A program made the translations under genes and the position numbers. Source: Gemmatimonadota bacterium (GTDB lineage Bacteria; Gemmatimonadota; Gemmatimonadetes; Gemmatimonadales; GWC2-71-9). Taken from it: a stretch of 43,598 bases of DNA. Under the pieces are notes generated by a model that saw only the letters and a program-made list of their open reading frames with translations, did not search any database and was not told the origin of the DNA. The DNA lies in assembly GCA_003220935.1 (NCBI GenBank), contig QHTT01000075.1:1-43598 (forward strand). Direction: 5' to 3'. Shown in pieces: positions 33,000 to 39,798 of the stretch. The first letter of the stretch is position 1. Each line of letters starts with the position of its first letter.

Positions 33000-33446
33000 A
33001 TGAAGTTTCTCTGCGTCGAATGCGACCGCCAGATGGCGTTCGAGGAGCGGCGACTCCCGGGCGACGGCACGCTCGCCGCGGCGTTCCGCTGCCCGCAGTG
33101 CGGCCGGGTAGTCGCGCTGCTCACGAACCCGATGGAAACCCAGCTCGTCGCGTCGCTCGGGGTGAAGATCGGCGGCACGACGCTCCCGCCCCAGCCGCTC
33201 GAGAGCATTCGGGGCACCGTCACCACGGGCAAGCACGATGCGTTCGAGGAATCGGGGGAGAAGGGAGAAGGGAGAGGTCCGATCTGGTCAGGGGAAGCTC
33301 AGGAACGGTTGGCCCGGGTCCCGGGGTTCGTGCGCGGGATGGTGAAGAAGATCTACGCCGAGTACGCTAAGGAGCACGGCCTCGCCGAGATCACGCCCGC
33401 CGTGATGGACACGGCGCGGAGCGAATTAGGGCTCGAGGGGATGTGA
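33000..33446 (+). CDS. Zinc-ribbon protein with C-terminal PCP_red-like domain
   Basis: A 148-residue soluble protein. The N terminus is a zinc ribbon with two C-x2-C knuckles (Cys5, Cys8, Cys31, Cys34: FLCVECDRQM and RCPQCGRVV). Residues about 97-145 match the small domain found at the C terminus of the protochlorophyllide reductase B subunit (PCP_red, PF08369 type): WSGEAQERLARVPGFVRGMV, then YAEYAKEHGLAEITPAVMDT. The key pattern is R-x2-x-P-x-F-V-R followed by a basic helix and an I-T-P turn. A polypurine insertion encodes GEKGEGRG (87-93) between the two parts. No Shine-Dalgarno sequence precedes the ATG. Its stop overlaps the ferredoxin start (ATGTGA). Function unknown. Confidence 0.75.
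   Translation: MKFLCVECDRQMAFEERRLPGDGTLAAAFRCPQCGRVVALLTNPMETQLVASLGVKIGGTTLPPQPLESIRGTVTTGKHDAFEESGEKGEGRGPIWSGEAQERLARVPGFVRGMVKKIYAEYAKEHGLAEITPAVMDTARSELGLEGM
33254..33277 (+). repeat. Polypurine run inside the zinc-ribbon gene
   Basis: A 24-base run of G and A built from GGGAGAA units, in frame and encoding Gly, Glu, Lys and Arg. It sits in the linker between the zinc ribbon and the PCP_red-like domain, similar to the run at 28433-28456. Confidence 0.6.
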
Positions 33447-33700
33447 GCAGGCTGCAAGAGCGGCTGGTCCATGGCCTGCGCGTCGTGATCGACCGCGATC
33501 AGTGTGTCGGCTTCGGGGACTGCGTAAAGGAAGCGCCCGAGGGTTTCAGATTGGACGACGAGACCGTAGCCACGTTCCTGAACCCCCACGCCGTGGAGCG
33601 CGAGCGGTTGCTGCGGGCGTGCGACGCGTGCCCGGTGGATGCGATCACGGTGTACGACGAGCAGGGGAGACAGCTCGTTCCGTCTGGATCCACACCCTGA
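33443..33700 (+). CDS. Small single-cluster ferredoxin
   Basis: An 85-residue protein. The cysteine pattern is Cys21-x5-Cys27 with APEGF after it, then Cys60-x2-Cys63-Pro (RACDACPVDAITVYDE). The middle Cys of the standard C-x2-C-x2-C is replaced by Phe24, as in the [3Fe-4S] ferredoxins of the C-x5-C type, though the extra Cys60 could complete a [4Fe-4S] cluster. It is a soluble one-electron carrier. GTG start overlaps the stop of the zinc-ribbon gene, so the two are coupled. Its place between the PCP_red proteins suggests that it feeds electrons to the radical SAM enzyme or another partner of the cluster. Confidence 0.85.
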   Translation: MSRLQERLVHGLRVVIDRDQCVGFGDCVKEAPEGFRLDDETVATFLNPHAVERERLLRACDACPVDAITVYDEQGRQLVPSGSTP

Positions 33701-33745
33701 AGGGCGGGCTCGGCGAAACGTTGTCCTGAAGGACAGCGATCGAGC

Positions 33746-33774
33746 TTGACAGCGCCTACGTGGGCCCGCATACT
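33746..33774 (+). promoter_or_regulatory. Near-consensus sigma-70-type promoter
   Basis: TTGACA at 33746-33751, a 17-base spacer, and CATACT at 33769-33774. This is the best housekeeping promoter I can see in the window. The predicted start of transcription near 33781 gives a leader of about 160 bases before the double universal-stress gene. A small hairpin (GTCCT-GA-AGGAC, 33723-33734) just upstream may terminate the preceding transcript. Confidence 0.65.
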
Positions 33775-33938
33775 CGCCGCACGCTGCACCGAAACCCGAG
33801 TTTCCTGGCGGGCGCCGCCCGTCGTGACGTCGGACATACACTCACGCCTCGACGCAGATCGATACCGACCCGGCGGTTCGCACCGGGTCCGGCGCGAGGA
33901 GAGTGTATGCCCGGCACGTGCTGCCGAGGGAGGTGCCG

Positions 33939-35921
33939 GTGTACCGCGAGATCTTCGTCCCCGTCGACAACTCCTCGCATTCGGATTGGGCGGTCGACCG
34001 GGCGATCGAGCTGTGCCGGAAGGCCGGCGGTCGCATCACCGGCAACCACGTGTACGCCGCCCGCCTTCACGATGTCCGCTTTCGGCAGCTCGAAACCGGC
34101 CTCCCCGCACAGTTTCAGACCCCCGAGGAGATCAAGAAGCAGCGCAAGATCCACGACAAGCTGATCGAAAAAGGCCTGCAGCTGATAGCCGACAGCTTTT
34201 TGGACCAGCTCGGCAAGCGGTGTGACGCGGCAGGCGTCGGCTTGACTCGCCAGCTCCTGGAAGGCATCAACTACGAGGAAATCGTGAATGAGGTGAACCG
34301 CGGCGCCGGCCGGCTGCCGGGGCTCATCGGCTTCGACCCCAACCGCGCCGCGGGCTACGACGGCGGGGGGCGCGTGCGCAGCGACGTGAAAGTCGGCGAG
34401 AACGGCCGGCTCGTCGCAGAGGAGGAAGATGCCTCCGCCCGGCTCGTCGGCTCGTCGGGACGGCGCTACGACCTCCTCGCTATCGGCGCACACGGCCTTG
34501 GCCGCCAGCCCTACTCGCAGCTGGGCGGAGTGGTCGCGCGCGTGCTGCGTGGCGTCGAGAAGGACCTGCTCCTCGTGCGCGACGACCGGCCCTTCGACGG
34601 CGGCCGCTTCCTGGTGTGCGTCGACGGCTCGTCGTACGGCTACCGGGCGATGCGCGTCGCGCTCGAGCTGGCCCACGCGTTCGGCGGGTCGCTGTACGTG
34701 TGCAGCGCGTTCGACGTGGAGTATCACCACGTCGTGTTCCACAACATCAAGGATGTGCTCTCCTACCAGGCCTCGAAGGTCTTCAAGTTCGAGGAGCAGG
34801 AGGAGCTGCACAACAACATCATCGACAAAGGCCTCTTGAAGCTGTGTCAGGCGAACTTGAAGCGCGCCGAGGTTATGGCGCGGGAGTGCGCCGACGTCCC
34901 GCTCAAGACCCAGATCCTCATCGGCAAGCCGTTTCAGGTGATCATGCAGTGGGCCGAGGAGATCACGCCCTCTCTGCTGGTGCTCGCCCGCCATGGCGCG
35001 CACCGCATCGAAGGCACGCAGCTCGGCAGTCAGGCCGAGAATCTCGTGCGACTTGCAACGTGCAACGTGCTACTGGCTGGGACGGTCGGGGTGCGGCCCG
35101 AAGACGTCCCCTGGATTGAGGAAGACGGCGTGACCGGGCTCCCCTGGGCGCCCGAGGCCGAGGTGCGGATTCTGCGGGTGCCGCCGTTCGCGCAGGGGAT
35201 CGCGCGCCGGGCGGTCGAGGAGTACGTGCTCGAGCAGACGCACGGGGAACCGGCCACTGTCACGAACAAGTGGCTCGACGAAGCGATTCGCAAGCTCCTC
35301 CCCACGCACATGCAGCTCATCATGGGGATCGGCACGGCGGAGGAGATCGCGCTCGCCGAGGTCAAGGCGCGGGAGCAGATGAAGGCGACGAAGGTCCTGG
35401 GGCACGACGCCGACCCCCAGGCCCTCACCCCTGACGTCGAGGTCCGGTGTCCGGTGACCGGGTCGGTGAGCACGCGTCCCCGCGTCGCCACCGATCCCAT
35501 CGTCTGGACGGAAGAAGCGTGGGCGCGCCTCCAGCTGGTGCCGCTCATCGCCCGGCCACTGGCCCGCAACACGGTGGAGCGGTTCGCGCGCGGCCACGAC
35601 ATCTGGCGGGTCACGACGGCGGTGATGGACGACAACAAGCAGGCGATGATCGCGGCCGACGAGTTCGACGTCGAAACGATGATGGTGATGTTCACCGAGC
35701 TGCGCGCGAAACAGATCCGGGCGGGGGCGGAGGGAACGGACGCGCTTTCCCCCGAGATGCGCGCGTTCATCGAGGAGGCGAAGGCACAGGGCATCACGCG
35801 CTGCCCCATCCGGGACATCGAAGCGAAGATGGGGAAGTGCCCCGTCGAGTTCAAAGGCATGACGCCCCAGGAGGCGAAGGAGGCAATCGAGCGCGTGCTC
35901 GAGGAGCAAGCGGGCGACTGA
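33939..35921 (+). CDS. Double universal-stress protein with two PCP_red-like domains
   Basis: A 660-residue soluble protein. The GTG at 33939 follows GAGGGAGG and is preferred over the GTG at 33903. Order of domains: a UspA-like domain with a long insert (about 1-216; starts YREIFVPVDNSSHSDWAVDR, ends LLAIGAHGLGRQPYSQLGGV), a second UspA domain (about 222-382; FLVCVDGSSYGYRAMRVALE, then LLVLARHGAHRIEGTQLGSQ), then two PCP_red-like domains: about 405-455 (ILRVPPFAQGIARRAVEEYV) and 523-568 (LQLVPLIARPLARNTVERFA). A C-terminal tail has two Cys-Pro pairs (RCPIRD, KCPVEF) and amphipathic helices. The UspA parts carry G-x-H-G-type nucleotide-binding loops. I know of no characterised protein with this combination. 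The radical SAM gene starts two bases downstream. Confidence 0.8.
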   Translation: MYREIFVPVDNSSHSDWAVDRAIELCRKAGGRITGNHVYAARLHDVRFRQLETGLPAQFQTPEEIKKQRKIHDKLIEKGLQLIADSFLDQLGKRCDAAGVGLTRQLLEGINYEEIVNEVNRGAGRLPGLIGFDPNRAAGYDGGGRVRSDVKVGENGRLVAEEEDASARLVGSSGRRYDLLAIGAHGLGRQPYSQLGGVVARVLRGVEKDLLLVRDDRPFDGGRFLVCVDGSSYGYRAMRVALELAHAFGGSLYVCSAFDVEYHHVVFHNIKDVLSYQASKVFKFEEQEELHNNIIDKGLLKLCQANLKRAEVMARECADVPLKTQILIGKPFQVIMQWAEEITPSLLVLARHGAHRIEGTQLGSQAENLVRLATCNVLLAGTVGVRPEDVPWIEEDGVTGLPWAPEAEVRILRVPPFAQGIARRAVEEYVLEQTHGEPATVTNKWLDEAIRKLLPTHMQLIMGIGTAEEIALAEVKAREQMKATKVLGHDADPQALTPDVEVRCPVTGSVSTRPRVATDPIVWTEEAWARLQLVPLIARPLARNTVERFARGHDIWRVTTAVMDDNKQAMIAADEFDVETMMVMFTELRAKQIRAGAEGTDALSPEMRAFIEEAKAQGITRCPIRDIEAKMGKCPVEFKGMTPQEAKEAIERVLEEQAGD

Positions 35922-35922
35922 C

Positions 35923-37197
35923 GTGGACTACGTCCCCCACGTGGTGGCCTGGAACCTGACGCGGCGCTGCAACTTGGAGTGCGCGCACTGCTACATCGCG
36001 GCGGGCCCCCGAGAGGACGCGACCGCGGAGCTCGACACGGCCACGTGTCTGGACATCGTCGACCAGCTGCTCGGTGTGAACCCCGCGCCGATGCTCATCC
36101 TGTCGGGGGGCGAGCCGCTGATGCGCGAGGACTTGACGCAGATCGCGCGCTACGCGGCGGCCAAGGGCGCGACCGTGGTCGTGGGAACGAACGGCACGCT
36201 GCTCACGGACGAGCGGATCGGGGCGCTCAAGCATGCGGGCGTGCGCGGCGTCGCGGTGAGCGTCGATTCGCTCCGGCCGTCCTACCACGACAACTTCCGG
36301 CACGGCAAGGGGTCGCTCGCCGAAACGCGAGCCGCGCTGGCGCGCCTCGCCGCTCGACGGCTCGACTTCATCATCCAGACCACCGTCACCAAGGGCAACC
36401 GAGCCGAGCTCGGGGCGCTGGTCGAGTGGGCCGCGGCGCAGGGCGCGGTGTCGTTCAACTGCTATTTCCTCGTCTCCACCGGACGCGGGGCGTCGCTCAC
36501 GGATCTCGCGCCGCCGGAGTACGAAGCGGTGCTCGCCGACCTGGCGCGCTGGCAGGGACAGTACCGCGGCCGGATGCTCGTGCGCGCCAAGTGCGCCCCG
36601 CACTTCATGCGGCATGTCCACCAGGCCGATCCCGAGTCGCCCGTTCTCAATTACGGGACGCGCTGCCCGTGCGGCACGCAGTACTGCCGCATCACGCCCG
36701 ACGGGAAGCTCACCCCGTGCCCCTACCTGCCGGAGGTGGCAGGCGACCTGCGTACGCAGAGCTTCGCGGAGATCTGGCGGTGGGCGCCGCTGTTCCGGCA
36801 ACTACGGGAGGGCCAGTTGGGGGGGAAGTGCGGCGCTTGCGAATACCGCAGGCTGTGCGGGGGGTGCCGGGCCCGAGCGTTTGCGCTCGAAGGCGACGTG
36901 CTCGCGGCCGACCCGTCGTGCGTATACGAGCCGGCACCTGGCGCGCCGGTCATCGAGGGGGTGCGCGAGGTGACGTACGGCGCGGAGTTCCGACCAGCCC
37001 TGACGTGGACTCCGGCTGCGCGCCAGCGCCTGGAGCGCATCCCGTCGTTCGTGCGCGGCGTCGTCATCCAACGCGTGGAAGACTGGGCGCAGCGCCAGGG
37101 GCAGGACGAGATCACCCCCGAGCTGCTCGCGGAGGTTCGGCAAGCTTTGCCGATCGATTTCTCGAAACGGAAGCCGTTTTTCGTGACCGATGAATAG
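35923..37197 (+). CDS. Radical SAM/SPASM enzyme with C-terminal PCP_red-like domain
   Basis: A 424-residue enzyme. The radical SAM cluster motif is Cys16-x3-Cys20-x2-Cys23 (RRCNLECAHCY); the SAM-binding glycines are in LILSGGEPLMRED. The SPASM region has Cys248, Cys250, Cys255 and Cys266, then Cys303, Cys306, Cys312, Cys315 and Cys333, enough for two auxiliary [4Fe-4S] clusters. This resembles the NirJ/AhbC/AhbD and PqqE-like group, which acts on heme precursors or peptides. Residues about 360-410 form a fourth PCP_red-like domain (WTPAARQRLERIPSFVRGVV, then QDEITPELLAEVRQ). GTG start two bases after the universal-stress gene shows co-translation. The substrate may be a tetrapyrrole or a peptide; I favour the first because of the oxidase genes downstream, but this is inference. 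Confidence 0.85.
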   Translation: MDYVPHVVAWNLTRRCNLECAHCYIAAGPREDATAELDTATCLDIVDQLLGVNPAPMLILSGGEPLMREDLTQIARYAAAKGATVVVGTNGTLLTDERIGALKHAGVRGVAVSVDSLRPSYHDNFRHGKGSLAETRAALARLAARRLDFIIQTTVTKGNRAELGALVEWAAAQGAVSFNCYFLVSTGRGASLTDLAPPEYEAVLADLARWQGQYRGRMLVRAKCAPHFMRHVHQADPESPVLNYGTRCPCGTQYCRITPDGKLTPCPYLPEVAGDLRTQSFAEIWRWAPLFRQLREGQLGGKCGACEYRRLCGGCRARAFALEGDVLAADPSCVYEPAPGAPVIEGVREVTYGAEFRPALTWTPAARQRLERIPSFVRGVVIQRVEDWAQRQGQDEITPELLAEVRQALPIDFSKRKPFFVTDE

Positions 37198-37204
37198 ATC
37201 CGAC

Positions 37205-37376
37205 AAGCAGATCCTTCGCGCCTTCGGCGCTCAGGAAGACACGCTCGGTCGCTTCGTGAGAGGAGAGAAAGGAGAAACGATGTGTCCTCCTTCCTCTTTC
37301 CAAGGAGCGGCCCCGTTTGTCATCCTGAGCGAGCGCGCGGAACGCGCGCGAGCGAAGGATCTGCTTCGCGGGATTC
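37205..37376. repeat. 172-bp element with inverted ends (MITE-like)
   Basis: The left end AAGCAGATCCTTCGC (37205-37219) matches the complement of the right end (37362-37376). The inner parts also pair: GCTCAGGAAGAC (37229-37240) against GTCATCCTGAGC (37319-37330), with one mismatch. The centre has purine-rich and pyrimidine-rich halves that can partly pair. It fills the gap between the radical SAM gene and the CydA-like gene. A spurious ORF runs through it. No target duplication is evident. Confidence 0.6.
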
Positions 37377-37379
37377 CGA

Positions 37380-39107
37380 ATGCCTGAGGCCCTCCTCCTG
37401 CTCCAAGCCGCGGCGGACACGAGCCACGCATACGGCGAGTTCCCCCTCATCGGCGCGCGCGCAGCGGTGTGGATTGCGGCCGAGGTGCACCTGATGTTCG
37501 CAGCGTTCGTGCTTGGGGTGCCGATGTTCGCGGTTGTGACGGAGGCGATCGGGATCTTCGGCGGGGACGAGCGTTACGACCGGCTGAGCAAGGAATTCAC
37601 GCGCCTATTGCTCGTGGCATACAGCGCGACGGCGATCTGGGGAACGATCCTCGTCTTCTTCTTGGCGACGCTGTATCCAAAGTTCTTCGCCTACCTGCTC
37701 GCGGTCTTCGCGCCGTCGACATGGGTATACGCGGGCCTGTTCTTCGTCGAGTCGTTCACCCTGTACCTCTACTACTACGGGTGGGACCGCTGGAAGAAGG
37801 GCCGGGCGAAGGTGGGGCACTGGACGCTGGGCATCCTGCTCAACGTCTGGGGCACGATCGTGATGTTCATCGCGAACTCCTGGCTCACGTACATGATGAC
37901 CCCGCCCCGGGACATCACCCCCAGCACCGACCCGACGACGATCAAGCTGTGGCACGCCATCGCGAACGCCACGTGGATGCCGATCAACGTGCACCGGCTC
38001 ATCGCCAACGTCGTATTCGGCGGCGCGATCGTGGGCGCGTACGCGAGCTACCGCTTCCTCGCGGCCCGCACCGAGGACGAGCGCGCCCACTACGATTGGA
38101 TGGGATACGTCGGGAACTTCATTGCGATGTCGGCCCTCATCGTGCTCCCCTTCGCAGGCTACTGGCTAGGGCGCGAGATCTATCAGTACGACCAGTCGAT
38201 GGGGATCACCATGATGGGCGGCTTCATGAGCTGGCTATGGGTGATCCAGGCGTTCCTCATCGCGGTGCTGTTCCTGACGGGGAACTATTACCTGTGGATC
38301 GGCATGGGCCGCATCCCCGGCGCCGAGCGGTTCCGGCCCTATACCAAGTGGCTGCTCGTCATCCTGGTGCTCGGCGCCATCGTGTGGGGCACGCCGCATA
38401 CCATGATCGCGGACTCGAAGGAGCTGGCGGCGATGGGCGGCTCGCATCACCCCTTCCTCGGGGCGCTCGGCGTCATGAGCGCCAAGAACACGGCGGTGAA
38501 CCTGATGATCCTCACCACGTTCCTGTCGTTTCTCCTGTACCGCCGCGCCAACACTCGGCCCGTCGTTCCCTGGGCCAGGACCGGGACACTGATCCAGGGC
38601 GCGATGTTCGCGATCGCGGCCGGTATCGTTTTGTTCTACGGGATCCGCGGCTATTTCGTCGAAGCAATCGTGCGGATCGGCTTCAGCGTCTACCAAGTGC
38701 TCGCCGTGCTCGCCTGCATCCTGTGCGTCACGGTGATCGACCTGCTGATGGCGCGCGGCGCCCAGTCGCTCGGCGCGATCCGGTGGGGCAAGATGCCGCC
38801 CCGCTCGCAGTACGCCCTGTTCATCCTCGCAGTGACCTTCACGTGGCTGATGGGTCTCATGGGATTCGCGCGCTCGGGCATCCGCCAATACTGGCATGTG
38901 TGGCAGGTGATGCAGGACACCAGCGCATACGCGGCGACGCCCGCGCTCGGCTACGCCGCGAAGATGATCAGCCTGTGCGTGCTGATCTTCCTCTCCCTAG
39001 TGGCGTTCGTGTTCTGGCTCGGCGGGTTGGCCGAAAAATCGACGTTCGTGGCGGCAGCCCCGGGCGTAAGCCCGGGGACGCGGGGAGCCCAGCATGTGGG
39101 CCACTAA
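37380..39107 (+). CDS. CydA-like terminal oxidase subunit (bd-like oxidase, divergent)
   Basis: A 575-residue integral membrane protein with about 13 membrane segments, related to subunit I of cytochrome bd oxidases. Landmarks match the heme ligands of CydA: His37 in AEVHLMFAAFVLGVPMF, Glu124 in FFVESFTLYLYYYGWDRW and His205 in INVHRLIANVVFGG. The quinol-binding Q-loop and the GRQPW motif of true quinol oxidases are missing, and there is no CydB gene nearby. Instead c-type cytochromes follow in overlapping frames. This points to the bd-like families reported from Nitrospira and others, in which cytochrome c may replace quinol; that use is inference. The last residues (APGVSPGTRG) are encoded by a GC-rich palindromic repeat. 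The cytochrome gene downstream overlaps it by 14 bases. Confidence 0.82.
   Translation: MPEALLLLQAAADTSHAYGEFPLIGARAAVWIAAEVHLMFAAFVLGVPMFAVVTEAIGIFGGDERYDRLSKEFTRLLLVAYSATAIWGTILVFFLATLYPKFFAYLLAVFAPSTWVYAGLFFVESFTLYLYYYGWDRWKKGRAKVGHWTLGILLNVWGTIVMFIANSWLTYMMTPPRDITPSTDPTTIKLWHAIANATWMPINVHRLIANVVFGGAIVGAYASYRFLAARTEDERAHYDWMGYVGNFIAMSALIVLPFAGYWLGREIYQYDQSMGITMMGGFMSWLWVIQAFLIAVLFLTGNYYLWIGMGRIPGAERFRPYTKWLLVILVLGAIVWGTPHTMIADSKELAAMGGSHHPFLGALGVMSAKNTAVNLMILTTFLSFLLYRRANTRPVVPWARTGTLIQGAMFAIAAGIVLFYGIRGYFVEAIVRIGFSVYQVLAVLACILCVTVIDLLMARGAQSLGAIRWGKMPPRSQYALFILAVTFTWLMGLMGFARSGIRQYWHVWQVMQDTSAYAATPALGYAAKMISLCVLIFLSLVAFVFWLGGLAEKSTFVAAAPGVSPGTRGAQHVGH
39058..39077. repeat. Palindromic repeat inside the CydA-like gene
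   Basis: CCCCGGGC (39058-39065), GTAA, GCCCGGGG (39070-39077). It encodes the residues P-G-V-S-P-G at the tail of the protein. A second copy occurs at 39485-39504 in the next gene. Confidence 0.65.
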
Positions 39108-39798
39108 CCTCAAGGTCGTCGGCGTCGTGCTCGGGACGCTGGCGCTCTATACCCTGATCGCCAACAAGATCCCCCAGGTGCAGTCGGAGGTGCCCCAAGC
39201 ACTCACCACGCGCGCCCCCAACCTGCTCACCGACGAAAAGGGCACCGGCCTGATCGGCGCGCGCTGCGGCAAGCGGGAGCCGGGGAAGAGCTGCAAGCAG
39301 TACCTCTTCGAGTCACTCGACAACCCCACGGCGTACGTCGTTCCAGGCTACCAGCCGATCATGCCGGTGATGACGAAGCAGCTCTCGCCCCAGCAGATCT
39401 GGGCCGTGATCGCGTTCCTCGAGTCGCAGGGCGGCACGGTGGACGTGAGCGCGTCGGACATTCCGGCCGCGGGAGCGGGGGTAGCCTCGGGCGTCAGCCC
39501 GGGGCCCGCGGGCCCGGGGCTCGCCGGCGGCAGCACCGACCCCCAGGCGATCATCCAGGCTGCGGGCTGTCTGGTGTGCCACAAGCTCGACGGCCAGGGA
39601 CAGGTGATTGCACCGGACTTGACCCACGTGGGCTCCCGCCGCACCGCGGAATCGATCCGCAAGAAAGTCCTCGACCCGACGTCGTCGATCGCGAAGGGCT
39701 ACGAGAAGCTCGCCGGCATCATGCCCAAGACATTCGGCACGATGCTGAACGCCGCGCAGCTCGAAGCGCTCGTGCAATACCTGGCCGCGCACAAATGA
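39094..39798 (+). CDS. Membrane-anchored c-type cytochrome with one canonical and one degenerate domain
   Basis: A 234-residue protein anchored by an N-terminal helix (VVGVVLGTLALYTLIANKI). The C-terminal cytochrome c domain (about 145-234) has a normal heme site, Cys159-x2-Cys162-His163 (GCLVCHK). The N-terminal domain (about 45-112) keeps the fold landmarks (YLFESLDNPTAYVVPGY, then MPVMTKQLSPQQIWAVIAFL) but has no C-x2-C-H. In its place is Cys58-x8-Cys67-Lys68. A linker made of Gly, Pro and Ala (APGV-like, 126-146) contains a palindromic repeat. It is probably an electron carrier in the periplasm serving the CydA-like oxidase. It starts within the end of that gene and overlaps the next gene (ATGA). 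Confidence 0.82.
   Translation: MWATNLKVVGVVLGTLALYTLIANKIPQVQSEVPQALTTRAPNLLTDEKGTGLIGARCGKREPGKSCKQYLFESLDNPTAYVVPGYQPIMPVMTKQLSPQQIWAVIAFLESQGGTVDVSASDIPAAGAGVASGVSPGPAGPGLAGGSTDPQAIIQAAGCLVCHKLDGQGQVIAPDLTHVGSRRTAESIRKKVLDPTSSIAKGYEKLAGIMPKTFGTMLNAAQLEALVQYLAAHK
39485..39504. repeat. Palindromic repeat inside the cytochrome gene
   Basis: CCTCGGGC, GTCA, GCCCGGGG, one mismatch from the copy at 39058-39077. It runs on into the 14-base palindrome GGGCCCGCGGGCCC at 39502-39515. Together these encode the linker V-S-P-G-P-A-G-P-G. Confidence 0.6.

Noticed and set aside
33000..37197. Bacteriochlorophyll biosynthesis locus, suggested by PCP_red-like domains
   Set aside because: None of the catalytic subunits (L, N or the main part of B) and no other photosynthesis gene is present. 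The domains are attached to unrelated proteins.
37190..37387. A 65-codon ORF after the radical SAM gene
   Set aside because: It is encoded almost entirely by the inverted-repeat element and has no ribosome binding site.
37469..39157. A 562-codon plus-strand frame overlapping the CydA-like gene
   Set aside because: The overlapping frame encodes a hydrophobic protein with CydA heme ligands; this one is Arg/His-rich with no membrane segments.
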